Shown one piece after another: positions 25,256-35,088 of a stretch of 64,000 nucleotides of DNA. Both the position numbers and the translations under genes were made by a program. The notes beneath the pieces are model-generated. The model was not told where the DNA came from. It made no database searches and saw nothing but the letters and a program-made list of their open reading frames with translations. Position 1 is the first letter of the stretch. The number at the start of each line of letters is the position of its first letter. Source of the DNA: an uncultured Pelagibacteraceae bacterium (GTDB lineage: Bacteria; Pseudomonadota; Alphaproteobacteria; Pelagibacterales; Pelagibacteraceae); the NCBI GenBank assembly GCA_902625035.1, contig CACNZK010000006.1, positions 1 through 64,000 on the forward strand, given 5' to 3'.

Positions 25256-26182
25256 ATGTTTTCAGTAATTTTTCCAGGTCAAGGTTCTCAAATGGTAGGA
25301 ATGGGAAAAGAGTTTTTTGACAAATACGAGATCGTGAAAAAATTATTCAAAGATGCTGATGAAGCACTTGATTTTAATATTTCAAAAGTGATTTTGGAAG
25401 GACCAAAAGAAAATCTAGATGCTACAGTAAATACACAACCTGCAATATTTTTAATAAGTTATTCAATTTTTAAGGTTATCAGAGAGGAGTTTAATATAAA
25501 TTTGAATAAAGCAAAATATTTCGCAGGTCATTCCTTAGGAGAATATTCAGCTTTGTCTTGCGCTGGCTATTTAGATTTTGATAAAACGATTAAAATATTG
25601 AGAACTAGAGGAAATGCAATGCAAAATGCTGTTCCAAAAGGAGAGGGAGGTATGCTAGCCGTTTTGGGTTCAAAGATTGAAAACATTGAAAAAATTTTGA
25701 AAGATAATGAAAAAAGTTTTAAAGCTCAAATTGCTAATGATAATTCTGATGGCCAAATTGTATTGAGTGGCAAAAATAAAGATTTAGAGTTAATTAGCAC
25801 TTATCTTAAAGATAATAAGATTAAAAATATTAAACTTCCGGTGAGCGCCCCTTTTCATTGTGATTTAATGTTCAAAGCTACAGAGATAATGAAAGAAGAA
25901 TTAAAAAAAATTGATTTTAAAAATTCCAATAATAAATTAATTTCTAATGTAACTGCAGATGAAATTTCAAATGTAAATGATTTGAAAAGTTTGCTCATTA
26001 GCCAAATAGAAAAAAAAGTTAGGTGGAGAGAAAGTATAATTAATATGATTAACTATGGTGTAAATCAGTTCATTGAAATAGGCCCAGGAAAAGTTTTAAC
26101 AGGATTAATTAAAAGAATTGATAAAAATGTAAAAACAGCTTCTATAAACAATCAATCAGATATAGAAAGATTGGAATTATGA
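25256..26182 (+). CDS. fabD: Malonyl-CoA:ACP transacylase
   Basis: A 308-aa FabD: FPGQGSQ (6-12), catalytic GHSLGEYSAL with S93, and H201 in SAPFHCDLM complete the Ser-His pair. It loads malonyl groups on ACP for fatty acid synthesis. It overlaps fabG by ATGA, and acpP follows, so the three are one unit. Confidence 0.96.
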   Translation: MFSVIFPGQGSQMVGMGKEFFDKYEIVKKLFKDADEALDFNISKVILEGPKENLDATVNTQPAIFLISYSIFKVIREEFNINLNKAKYFAGHSLGEYSALSCAGYLDFDKTIKILRTRGNAMQNAVPKGEGGMLAVLGSKIENIEKILKDNEKSFKAQIANDNSDGQIVLSGKNKDLELISTYLKDNKIKNIKLPVSAPFHCDLMFKATEIMKEELKKIDFKNSNNKLISNVTADEISNVNDLKSLLISQIEKKVRWRESIINMINYGVNQFIEIGPGKVLTGLIKRIDKNVKTASINNQSDIERLEL

Positions 26183-26916
26183 ATGATTTAAAAAATAAGA
26201 ATATTATTGTAACTGGTGCTACAGGTGGAATTGGAAATTCTATAATAAAGAGATTAGATAATCTTGGAGCAAATATTTTAGCATCAGGTACTAAAATAGA
26301 AAAGCTAGAGGAGCTTAAAAAAGAATTTAAAAATGTTAAGATATTAAAATTTGATATATCTCAATCTGATCAGATAGAAAATTTTATTGAGGATGCATCT
26401 AATGAACTTGGTGCTAGTCTTGATTGTATTGTAAACAATGCCGGTATAACTCAAGATAACTTAGCAATAAGAATGAATATAGATGAGTGGAAAAAAGTCA
26501 TTGACATTAATCTTACATCTACATTTTTGATGTGTAAATTTGCAATTAAAAAAATGTTAAAAACTAAAAAAGGAAAAATAATAAATATTACTTCAGTTGT
26601 TGGTCATACAGGAAATCTTGGCCAAGCAAATTACACAGCATCAAAAGCTGGAATTATTGCAATGTCTAAAAGCCTAGCTATAGAATATGCAAAAAAAAAT
26701 ATTAATATAAATTGTATTTCACCAGGATTTATTAAGACGGCGATGACAGATAAAATTGATGAAAAATTCAAAGATTTAATCATTTCTAAAATACCATCTG
26801 CAAGACTTGGAGAGCCAGAAGACATAGCTAATGCAGTTCTTTTTTTAGCATCTAGCCAATCCGATTATGTTAATGGAGAAACATTACACGTAAATGGGGG
26901 TATGTATATGGCTTGA
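26179..26916 (+). CDS. fabG: 3-oxoacyl-ACP reductase
   Basis: A 245-aa short-chain dehydrogenase: TGATGGIG cofactor loop (residues 12-19), NNAG (about 87-90), catalytic Ser in ITSVVGHTG and YTASKAG (Tyr/Lys). It reduces beta-ketoacyl-ACP with NADPH. It is coupled to fabD by a 4-nt overlap and is followed by acpP after 43-49 bp. Confidence 0.95.
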   Translation: MNDLKNKNIIVTGATGGIGNSIIKRLDNLGANILASGTKIEKLEELKKEFKNVKILKFDISQSDQIENFIEDASNELGASLDCIVNNAGITQDNLAIRMNIDEWKKVIDINLTSTFLMCKFAIKKMLKTKKGKIINITSVVGHTGNLGQANYTASKAGIIAMSKSLAIEYAKKNININCISPGFIKTAMTDKIDEKFKDLIISKIPSARLGEPEDIANAVLFLASSQSDYVNGETLHVNGGMYMA

Positions 26917-26965
26917 CAATCTAAGTAATTTAACTATTAACGATTAAAACAATAAAAGGATGAAT

Positions 26966-27205
26966 ATGTCTGAAGATGTTTCAAGTAAAGTAAAAAAAAT
27001 AGTAGCAGATCACTTAGGAATTGATGAGTCAAAAGTTACAGAGGAATCAAGTTTTATTGATGATTTAGGAGCTGATAGCTTAGATACTGTTGAGTTAGTA
27101 ATGGCTTTTGAAGAGGAATTTGGTTCAGAAATTTCTGATAGTGAAGCCGAAAAAATATTAACAGTTGGTGATGCGGTTAAATTCATTGAAGGCAAAGCTA
27201 ACTAA
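26966..27205 (+). CDS. acpP: Acyl carrier protein
   Basis: A 79-aa ACP with the phosphopantetheine serine S38 in [22 protein letters not shown] use the ATG at 26966 because the AAAGGA upstream then sits at a normal distance; the ATG at 26960 lies directly on that Shine-Dalgarno. The protein carries growing acyl chains. The usual next genes, fabF and mltG, are not here; gmk follows 9 nt later. Confidence 0.97.
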   Translation: MSEDVSSKVKKIVADHLGIDESKVTEESSFIDDLGADSLDTVELVMAFEEEFGSEISDSEAEKILTVGDAVKFIEGKAN

Positions 27206-27214
27206 AAAATTATA

Positions 27215-27847
27215 ATGCCCTCAGCTAATGAAGGGACAATGGTAATACTGTCCTCTCCTTCCGGGGCAGGGAAAACATCATTAGTAAATTTGTTGTCCAA
27301 ACAAAATAATTTTAAGATCTCAATTTCTCACACTACAAGGAAACCTAGATATGGCGAGATCCCCAACAAAGATTATTATTTTGTTAACGATCAAGAATTT
27401 AAAAGATTAATAAATAATCAAGAATTTATAGAATATGCAAAAGTTTTTAATAATTATTATGGAACATCAAGAACTCCAGTAATTGACAATTTGAATAAAG
27501 GTAAAAATGTATTATTTGATATAGACTGGCAGGGAGCAGACCAAATCAAAAATAAAAAGTTAGATTATAAATTGATTACTTTTTTTATATTACCACCAAG
27601 TAAAGAAATTTTGTTTGATAGACTTTCTAATAGAGATATGAAAGATAAACTTATAGCAGAAGAAAGAATGCAACAATTTGAGAGAGACGTCCTTCATTGG
27701 ATTAATTATGATTATGTAGTAATAAATGATGATCTTGAAAAATGTTATTTAAAGATAAAAAATTTAATCAACGCTGAAATTAATAATGAATCAAAAGATT
27801 ATGATCCTGATTATGTAAGGGTTCATGTTGAAAAATTAACTTCTTGA
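27215..27847 (+). CDS. gmk: Guanylate kinase
   Basis: A 210-aa Gmk: [12 protein letters not shown] (12-23) is the P-loop, followed by [20 protein letters not shown] (GMP binding) and [12 protein letters not shown]. It converts GMP to GDP. A second in-frame ATG at 27239 has a better AAGGGA upstream, but the longer form matches family length. The 3' end overlaps the convergent rsmA by 12 nt. Confidence 0.95.
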   Translation: MPSANEGTMVILSSPSGAGKTSLVNLLSKQNNFKISISHTTRKPRYGEIPNKDYYFVNDQEFKRLINNQEFIEYAKVFNNYYGTSRTPVIDNLNKGKNVLFDIDWQGADQIKNKKLDYKLITFFILPPSKEILFDRLSNRDMKDKLIAEERMQQFERDVLHWINYDYVVINDDLEKCYLKIKNLINAEINNESKDYDPDYVRVHVEKLTS

Positions 27848-28621
27848 GTACTCATACTGTCTTGTCAATTCATAGTATGTATCAAAATCTAAATTTTGAG
27901 GTCTTAGATTAAGATTAATTCCCATTTGGGAGGCGATATTTCCATTATTATTAAATAAATGATAATAAGTTTTTTTTATCATTTTTCTTCTATGCATGAA
28001 AAATGCCCTTGTAATTTTTTCAAGATTTTTTGGATTCTTAAATTTAAGAAAGTTTTTTCTTGGTTCAAAGAATAAAACAGAACTTTGAATCTTTGGTTTT
28101 GGCTGAAAACAAGATGGTTGTATATCAAAAATTTTTTTTATGTTTAGTCGCCAATTAGCTAAAATAGATAATCTCCCATAATCTTTAGTATTGAATTTAG
28201 ATATTATTCTATCCGCTACTTCTTTTTGAAACATTAGAACTAAACAATTAAACCAAATTTTTTTTTGATTTAAATTCAATATCCATTTACTTAAAATTTC
28301 AGTTGAGATATTATAAGGTAAATTACCAAAAACTGTTAATATTTGATCATCCAATAGACTTTCATTTATCTTTAACACATCCTCATTTATTATTTTAACA
28401 CTTCTGTTAAATTTATTTTGAAGTAGATCAACTAGATTATTGTCTTTTTCAATTAATATAATTTTTTTTGGTTTTCTTTTTAATATTTCTAAAGTTAAAT
28501 TACCAGTGCCTGGCCCGATTTCTAAAATATTCTTATCTTTAATATTTACAATATTCACAATTTTGTTAATTATATTTTGATCAATCAAAAAATTTTGACC
28601 TAAACTTTTTTTTGCTCTCAT
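27836..28621 (-). CDS. rsmA: 16S rRNA dimethyladenosine transferase
   Basis: About 261 aa. [14 protein letters not shown], the SAM motif [18 protein letters not shown] (catalytic motif IV) and the C-terminal [10 protein letters not shown] region are RsmA/KsgA signatures. It methylates two adjacent adenosines in the 3' hairpin of 16S rRNA. The ATG at 28621 overlaps the pdxA TGA; a GTG one codon earlier (28624) is an alternative. The lptD-surA-pdxA-rsmA order is conserved. Confidence 0.95.
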   Translation of the reverse strand: MRAKKSLGQNFLIDQNIINKIVNIVNIKDKNILEIGPGTGNLTLEILKRKPKKIILIEKDNNLVDLLQNKFNRSVKIINEDVLKINESLLDDQILTVFGNLPYNISTEILSKWILNLNQKKIWFNCLVLMFQKEVADRIISKFNTKDYGRLSILANWRLNIKKIFDIQPSCFQPKPKIQSSVLFFEPRKNFLKFKNPKNLEKITRAFFMHRRKMIKKTYYHLFNNNGNIASQMGINLNLRPQNLDFDTYYELTRQYEYSRS

Positions 28622-29556
28622 CACCTTTTATCTAAAAAACTTATCGCTTTAATTAAACTTATCGGATTTGATTTACCTTTTCCTACCATCGTTTCATTTG
28701 GTCCATGATCTGGTGTTATTCTTAAGAAAGGCAAGCCAATTGTAATATTTATTGCATCATACTCAAAAAGAGTTTTTATTGGTGTAAGAACTTGATCATG
28801 ATACATTCCCACTATTACATCAAACTTTTTTATATTATTTTTCATAAATATTGTATCCGATGGATAAGGACCACTTATTTTAATACCCCTCTTTCTGAGC
28901 AACTTAACAGTTGGAAGAATAATTTTGGTGTCCTCATTAAATTCTAATACACTTTCACAATGAGGGTTTAAGCCAACAACCCCAATTATTGGCTTGAAAC
29001 CTAATATGTTAATATAAAATCGATTAATTATTGTAATTTTTTCCTTAATTAATTTTTTTGTAATCTTTTTTGAAACTAGTTTTATTGGTAGATGGGTAGT
29101 AATTGGGCAGACAGATAAACTATCGTTATAGATTAACATCGCAAACTTTTTTTGATTAAAGTTTTTAGCAACATATTCAGTCACACCTAGATGTTTCTTT
29201 TTTAGAGTTTTAGTTTTATTAATTGGACCGTTAATTAGTTTACTTGATAAGCCTTTTTTTATAATTTTAAATGCTAGTGAAAAGCATTCCTGAATATAAT
29301 TTTTTGAATTATGATTTTTTATATTAATTATATATAATCTTTTTTTTTTTAGTCTTTTTTTAACTATCTGGTCTAAATTAATTAATTCTATTTTAGTCTT
29401 AGATTTATATTTTCTTGCTTCTTTATCTAGAATTTTTTTATTACAAACTAAAATCAGCGGACTTACAAATCTTTTTGATTTTATCGATTTAAAAAAAATT
29501 TCAAAAAAAATACTTTTTTTTTCTCCTGGAATAATTAAAATAGGACTAGAATTCAC
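28621..29556 (-). CDS. pdxA: 4-hydroxythreonine-4-phosphate dehydrogenase
   Basis: A 311-aa PdxA starting at GTG. Metal-binding and active-site motifs are present: GPINK, TTHLPIKLV, VGLNPHCE, GPYPSDTIF and VGMYHDQVLTPIK, ending with TIGLPFLRITPDHG. It acts in the DXP-dependent pathway to pyridoxal phosphate. The start overlaps the end of surA by 11 nt. Confidence 0.93.
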   Translation of the reverse strand: MNSSPILIIPGEKKSIFFEIFFKSIKSKRFVSPLILVCNKKILDKEARKYKSKTKIELINLDQIVKKRLKKKRLYIINIKNHNSKNYIQECFSLAFKIIKKGLSSKLINGPINKTKTLKKKHLGVTEYVAKNFNQKKFAMLIYNDSLSVCPITTHLPIKLVSKKITKKLIKEKITIINRFYINILGFKPIIGVVGLNPHCESVLEFNEDTKIILPTVKLLRKRGIKISGPYPSDTIFMKNNIKKFDVIVGMYHDQVLTPIKTLFEYDAINITIGLPFLRITPDHGPNETMVGKGKSNPISLIKAISFLDKR

Positions 29557-30481
29557 TTATTTCACTATTTAGTTTAATTTTATTATAAAAAATATTAGAA
29601 AATCTATCTAATTGTTTTGATGTCTCAACATATATCATTTTATTCAGCTCTTTCTCCTTATTAACTTCAGTTTGTACTTCTCTAATCTCATTAACCTTAA
29701 AAATAAAAAAATTGTTATCAATTTGTAAAGGTGTGCTGTAGTCATTTTTCTTTAAGCTGTTCAATTTATCTATTATTATATCGGATAAGTTATTTTTTTT
29801 GACCCAACCTATTTTACCACCAACTTTTGCACTTTCAGAAATACTATAAATATTAGCAGTGTTTTCAAAACCGTTTTTTAAAATACTTTCCTCAATATCA
29901 GAAAATAATTCTTTCAAGGTTAGGTCTCTCTTTTTTCTGAAAACTATTTCAGATAAGTTATATTCTAAAGTTGATTTATCTTTACTAGATTTTTCAATTT
30001 TTTTTATAAGTTCTTCTTTATCAATTTTTACTGTTTTAATATACTTACTATAGATTAAATTTTTCCACTCATTTTCAATTTCGATTTTCTTTTTTAGTTG
30101 CTCAATAGAAAAATCATAATCATTAAGATAATTTTTTAATTGATCCTCATTTTGAAAATTTAAATTCTTAATAAGATTATTTAAAACACTATCAATTTGT
30201 GAATTTGTTAAATCAAGTTTTTTATATTTTTGAATTTCTTTTTTTTTTATGAATTCTTTTACTATAGAATTTTTTGCTATAATTAATAATTTATTTTTAT
30301 CAATTTCATTTAACCTTGGATTTAAAGCTTTTAAATAATTTATTTCTTGATTGATATCATGAGTTGTAATGATTTCATTATCAATTTTCATTATAATTCC
30401 CATCTGAGTTTTTGAAAAACTTATATTTATAAGCGATAGAAATAATATGATCAGGATAATTATTCGATTAAATAAAATCAT
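29546..30481 (-). CDS. surA: SurA-like periplasmic chaperone / peptidyl-prolyl isomerase
   Basis: A 311-aa protein with a signal/anchor segment (1-24), a SurA N-domain (IIMKIDNEIITTHDINQEINYLKAL) and one parvulin-like segment (SEIVFRKKR ... SESAKVGGKIGWVKKNNLSDIIIDKLNSLKKNDYSTPLQIDNNFFIFKV). E. coli SurA has two parvulin domains and 428 aa, so this is a reduced version. Position between lptD and pdxA supports the assignment; it would chaperone outer-membrane proteins such as LptD. Confidence 0.83.
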   Translation of the reverse strand: MILFNRIIILIILFLSLINISFSKTQMGIIMKIDNEIITTHDINQEINYLKALNPRLNEIDKNKLLIIAKNSIVKEFIKKKEIQKYKKLDLTNSQIDSVLNNLIKNLNFQNEDQLKNYLNDYDFSIEQLKKKIEIENEWKNLIYSKYIKTVKIDKEELIKKIEKSSKDKSTLEYNLSEIVFRKKRDLTLKELFSDIEESILKNGFENTANIYSISESAKVGGKIGWVKKNNLSDIIIDKLNSLKKNDYSTPLQIDNNFFIFKVNEIREVQTEVNKEKELNKMIYVETSKQLDRFSNIFYNKIKLNSEISEF

Positions 30482-32838
30482 TTTAAGTTAGGGGTATTAA
30501 AACCACCAAAAGGTAAAATTGTAATCTTAAACAATAAATTTTCAGATGGTTTTAAGTCCTGATCACTGTAATATTCTTTATTATATTCAATTCCTGCCTT
30601 AAGACAGTCGTTTTCATATTGATAAATAAGATTATAAAACTCAGTAAAACTTTTTTCTTTATTTTCACTCGTTTCAAAGATAAAACTATTTTTGTCGTTA
30701 AAATTATACCGAGTTTCATTTTTTAAATAAGAATTTCTTAAGCTAGTATTATTTTCATTGAGATATTCAAATTTTGTACTTAGATTTTTAAGGTAGTATT
30801 CAAATCCAAAGAGTTCATAATTTTTGTCCATTAAGTTATTTTTAAGAGAGAAATCATAATTAAATTTTAAATTATCATTATATTTGTACTCAAATATTCC
30901 TACAAAATCAGATACTTTTTTACCTAAATTACCATTAACTGGTAGATCTTTGTTTTCTTCAATTCTTAAATTATTTGCAAAACCAAATTTTATTTTTTGA
31001 TTAAGGGATGACTTGTCAATTTTTACATATTCATAACCATACGTTGCAGATATTCCTCCCTCGCTAGACTCTTCTACCCCAAGTCTGTCAAAATCATAAA
31101 TATTTTTATAGCTAATTTTTCTATCTATCGAACGTATATCTTTTGTGTGTGGTATGCTTAATCTTAATGAAAACTTAGGCGTCAGTATATTATTAAATTT
31201 TTCAGACTCTTTATTTAATGGTAATGTATAATTAGTTTGGATACTTGGGATTATAGAGTTTGTATCTTTATTTTTAAAATTGACTGAATTATTAGCATCT
31301 GTATTAACATTTTTAAATAAAACCTTTTTTTCGTTAATTACCCCATTATCAAAGTATTTAAGATTAGACTGAAACTCAAAATTATTTATTAAAACTTTTT
31401 CTGTTATATTTGTGTTATAATTTTTATAATACCCTTGTGAATTAAAAGCGTAATTATCATTTATAATTTTTGAAAAACTAAAATTTGGCACATATTCATA
31501 TTTGTCACTATCATTTTTTGTTAAATCTTCGTATACATCAAGATTTGTATTAATTGTTAAATCTTCTCTGTACATATTTAAACTTAAAGAATTTGAAAGA
31601 TTAGATTGGTTATTGATTATAGGACTTTCTATCTTATTTGCTTTTAAATATGTTTCATCTGAAACTTGTTCTAATTTTAAATTTAATTCTACGTCATCAA
31701 AAATGTCGTTTTTAAAATCTTTATCAAAGTTATAAAATAAATGACCTTTCGAGTTATTTCCACTAGAGATAAATTGACTAAGATCTGCAATATGAAACGA
31801 ATTTTTATTTTTTTCCCTAAATTCTGACTGGACTAAAAATTTATCATTTCCAAAAAATCTAGGTGTAAGAGTTATATCTCTGTTTTCAGCTATAGCAAAA
31901 AAATAAGGTAAATTTAGAGATAAGCCAGTTGCGCTATTATCCTGAAATTTTGGAATTAGAAATCCACTTTGTCTTTTTACAGTCGGGTCAGGGTGAAAAA
32001 ATTTTGGAAAATAAAAAATTTTTTTGTCATAAATTTTTAAACTCGCATTTTTATAATAAATTGTTTTTTTTTGTTTATCGTGTCTAATTTCATCAGCTCT
32101 CATTTCCCAGGGTGGACATTTTTCCCTTTTTTTACAAAAAGTAAAAGTTCCTTTTTTAACAATTGTATTTTTTTCATTACTAACTAAACTTCTACCTTTT
32201 AATCGTGGTTCATTTTCTGAATCTTCTATTAGTTTAAAATTAATACTAATATCTTTTGCAACTAATTCTTTTTTAATCAAATCAAGATATGATAGATCAA
32301 CTAAAAATGAATTTTTATACTTATCTTCTGCAACTAGATTATTTAATTTGACAACTTTATCTTTAATAGAATATTCAAAACCATCTACTTTATAAATATT
32401 ATCAAATTCATCAGAAATCTCTGAATAATCTTGGCTTATAATTTTTCGATTGTTTAAATTATAATTAATCTTATTAGACTCAATGACCAGATTGTTAAGA
32501 TTGTCTTTCAAATAAACGTTGTCTTTAAAATCAATATTTGACTCATCAATTTTATATTCAATTATATTTGCATTAATTTCAAAATTTTTATTAATTGTTG
32601 AAATTTTTCCTCTATTAATAATCAATAAAGATCTGTCCTTAAAATATTCTATAATTTCTCCTTTGATAATTACTCCATCACTTTTTATGATTGCAGTACC
32701 ATTTTTTGCAATTGTTAAATTCTGATCTTTTAAAATCTCAATTTCTTTTGCCTGAAAATCTATCTCTTTAGCAAAAAGTTTGCTTATGGAAAGAATTTGA
32801 AAAAAAATAACTAAGATTATTATAATTTTATTTTTCAT
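30478..32838 (-). CDS. lptD: LPS-assembly outer membrane protein LptD
   Basis: A 786-aa protein: signal peptide (1-23), OstA-like N-terminal beta-jellyroll (IDFQAKEIEILKDQNLTIAKNG...), the conserved CPPWEMRADEIRHDK and FFHPDPTVKRQSGFLIPKF segments, then a long beta-barrel. Three cysteines are visible (two in FCKKREKC, one in ENDC near the C-terminus). LptD inserts lipopolysaccharide in the outer leaflet. It overlaps lptG by 11 nt and surA by 4 nt, all in one operon. Confidence 0.92.
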   Translation of the reverse strand: MKNKIIIILVIFFQILSISKLFAKEIDFQAKEIEILKDQNLTIAKNGTAIIKSDGVIIKGEIIEYFKDRSLLIINRGKISTINKNFEINANIIEYKIDESNIDFKDNVYLKDNLNNLVIESNKINYNLNNRKIISQDYSEISDEFDNIYKVDGFEYSIKDKVVKLNNLVAEDKYKNSFLVDLSYLDLIKKELVAKDISINFKLIEDSENEPRLKGRSLVSNEKNTIVKKGTFTFCKKREKCPPWEMRADEIRHDKQKKTIYYKNASLKIYDKKIFYFPKFFHPDPTVKRQSGFLIPKFQDNSATGLSLNLPYFFAIAENRDITLTPRFFGNDKFLVQSEFREKNKNSFHIADLSQFISSGNNSKGHLFYNFDKDFKNDIFDDVELNLKLEQVSDETYLKANKIESPIINNQSNLSNSLSLNMYREDLTINTNLDVYEDLTKNDSDKYEYVPNFSFSKIINDNYAFNSQGYYKNYNTNITEKVLINNFEFQSNLKYFDNGVINEKKVLFKNVNTDANNSVNFKNKDTNSIIPSIQTNYTLPLNKESEKFNNILTPKFSLRLSIPHTKDIRSIDRKISYKNIYDFDRLGVEESSEGGISATYGYEYVKIDKSSLNQKIKFGFANNLRIEENKDLPVNGNLGKKVSDFVGIFEYKYNDNLKFNYDFSLKNNLMDKNYELFGFEYYLKNLSTKFEYLNENNTSLRNSYLKNETRYNFNDKNSFIFETSENKEKSFTEFYNLIYQYENDCLKAGIEYNKEYYSDQDLKPSENLLFKITILPFGGFNTPNLK

Positions 32839-33910
32839 TAACTCGAATCAATCCTATTGTTGAAATAATACTTAAGAAAATTATTGGGAAAAATACAGAT
32901 AAATAAATAGGTATTTTATTGGTTAATCCAAAAACGTTAAATATATTATTAATATAATAAATTATCACTGATAATAAGATCCCAAGAAGGACATGAAATA
33001 TATAAGGTTTATCTCTCTTAATATTTAGCATTATAATCGCAGATATAACTACCATGATACCTAAATAAATTGGTAAAGTTATAATTTGTAAAAAATGCAA
33101 ATCGACATCTTGTGAGGAATATCCTAGTAACTCGTTTTCTCTTTTAAGATCAAATAATTCAAATAAATTTAGAGAATTAAGGTCTCTAAAAGATTTATTA
33201 ATTTTATCAAAATTAAAATGGCTTGATAATATTAGATTTTCATTTAATTGAATTTGTTTATTTTCTCTAAAAATAGTTGGTTTTTCAATTACCCATTCGT
33301 TTGAGGATATATTTACTTTTTGTGATGAAATACTTTCAATAAGATTAAAATTTTTATCAAATTTATTTATAAATATATTTTTAAGAAATTTATCTTTGTT
33401 ATTAGAAGATGCATTAATTATATAAATTTCATCATCTATCTCGTCTTTAATCCACAACCCATTTCCACTGTAATGTTTAAGATATTTTCCATCCTCAGAA
33501 TAAATATTCTTAATATCAAAATAGAAAAATTTTAATTTAGATGATAAAGGGTAATATAAAGTAATTATTATTAATCCAAATAAAAAAGAACACACAGTTA
33601 ATAGTTTTATTAAATAAAAATTATCCAAACTATTTATCTTAATTAGTTCATTCTCTTTTCTTTTAATAATTTCAACAAAAAATAATTGTGTAGACATAAG
33701 CACTATAAAAGGAAAAATTTCTAAAAGTGTTGAGGGAACATTTAAAAATGTAATTAAAAAAGGTAAATGCGCTTCAGAATTAGACTCACTAAAAAATGTA
33801 ATTTCTTCAAATAAAGTTAAGATAAATGTTAAAGAAAAAAAAATAATAGTAAGTAAAAGAATTTTTTTAAAAAATAATTTTATAAAATATTTATCAAAAG
33901 TTTTTATCAT
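32828..33910 (-). CDS. lptG: LPS export ABC permease LptG
   Basis: A 360-aa YjgP/YjgQ-family permease: helices at both ends, a periplasmic jellyroll domain between, and SQDVDLHFLQIITLPIYLGIMVVISAIIMLNI before the last helices. It forms the LptB2FG extractor with LptF. It overlaps lptF by ATGA and lptD by 11 nt. Confidence 0.88.
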   Translation of the reverse strand: MIKTFDKYFIKLFFKKILLLTIIFFSLTFILTLFEEITFFSESNSEAHLPFLITFLNVPSTLLEIFPFIVLMSTQLFFVEIIKRKENELIKINSLDNFYLIKLLTVCSFLFGLIIITLYYPLSSKLKFFYFDIKNIYSEDGKYLKHYSGNGLWIKDEIDDEIYIINASSNNKDKFLKNIFINKFDKNFNLIESISSQKVNISSNEWVIEKPTIFRENKQIQLNENLILSSHFNFDKINKSFRDLNSLNLFELFDLKRENELLGYSSQDVDLHFLQIITLPIYLGIMVVISAIIMLNIKRDKPYIFHVLLGILLSVIIYYINNIFNVFGLTNKIPIYLSVFFPIIFLSIISTIGLIRVNEK

Positions 33911-35028
33911 GATTTAACTTTATTAATTAAAAAATTATAAATAAAAAAATAAACGATGATCGGCAAAAACATAATAGAGATAAACTGTAATTTAGATTCA
34001 TCTGCATATCTCATAAATGCTTCAGATATAACTAAGATTAAAAAAACATATAAAAAAACTTTAATAGTTTTAAATGTAAAATTATTTTGTACTTTTGAAA
34101 AAGTTAATAGAAAACAACTTATCAATGCTAACAAAGGTATGTAAAAAGGCTTTACAAATCTTTTATAAAGTTCTTGATTCATATTTTTTAACATGCCTTT
34201 CTCACATCTAAACATTTCATCAAAGTAAGTTTTCTCAGATAGCAAACTAAGAGAACATTTAATTATTTTCGATGAGGGTAATTCCTGTATTTTAGCAACT
34301 GTAATTGTCTTTGACGAAAATTTTGATAGATTATAATCGATTTTATCAAATTCAAAACTTATCAATTTTTTATTATTTGTGCTTATTATTTTTCCATTCA
34401 ATAATCTGAATATTTTTTTATTTCCATCAACCAGGAACCCTTCTTTGGCAAAAATAATTTGATTATTATTTTGATTTAGGTCAAACAAGTCTCCTTCTTG
34501 AATAAAAATATTTCTAAATGAATTGTTATTTACTTTTTCATTAATAAAAATTGTTAATCCTGAAACAGTATCTATAAATTTTCCTTGTTTAATTAAATTT
34601 GGTAAAAAATCCATGTTAGAATATTTTAATACTGATCTTGCTTTTAATTGACTTGATGGGGAGATGAAACTACCTATTAACATTTGTATAAACATTACAA
34701 CTAGTGCAAAATTAAGTAAGTTAAGAATAAATTTTTTTTTTGTTATTCCATTAGTCCAAAACAACAACAATTCATTATTTTTTTCATATTTAAGTAATTC
34801 AAAAAAAATTGATATAGCAAAAACAAAAGGTAAAATTCTGTGAATTATTTTTGGAAAATTGAATAAGTTATAGTAGAAATAAATCAAAAAATTATGACCA
34901 TCATCTATTACAAAATCTAGATAGTTTACGGCTTGAATTATCCAGACAATTAGACCTATAGTAAATATAATAAAGAAGGCTCTTAGAGATATATCTATAA
35001 TTAGCTTCCTAAAAAGTATTTTTTCCAT
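33907..35028 (-). CDS. lptF: LPS export ABC permease LptF
   Basis: A 373-aa YjgP/YjgQ-family permease. The N-terminal segment (IVWIIQAVNYLDFVIDDGHNFLIYFYY) and LLFWTNGITKKKFILNLL are typical LptF; the large middle loop is periplasmic and the C-terminal helices include FYIPLLALISCFLLTFS. It is first of the LPS block and divergent from pepA across about 60 bp. Confidence 0.88.
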   Translation of the reverse strand: MEKILFRKLIIDISLRAFFIIFTIGLIVWIIQAVNYLDFVIDDGHNFLIYFYYNLFNFPKIIHRILPFVFAISIFFELLKYEKNNELLLFWTNGITKKKFILNLLNFALVVMFIQMLIGSFISPSSQLKARSVLKYSNMDFLPNLIKQGKFIDTVSGLTIFINEKVNNNSFRNIFIQEGDLFDLNQNNNQIIFAKEGFLVDGNKKIFRLLNGKIISTNNKKLISFEFDKIDYNLSKFSSKTITVAKIQELPSSKIIKCSLSLLSEKTYFDEMFRCEKGMLKNMNQELYKRFVKPFYIPLLALISCFLLTFSKVQNNFTFKTIKVFLYVFLILVISEAFMRYADESKLQFISIMFLPIIVYFFIYNFLINKVKS

Positions 35029-35088
35029 TGAAATAAAATTATTTTACTCATATATAGCACTATCTCGTATAGATTGTATTTAAATTTT

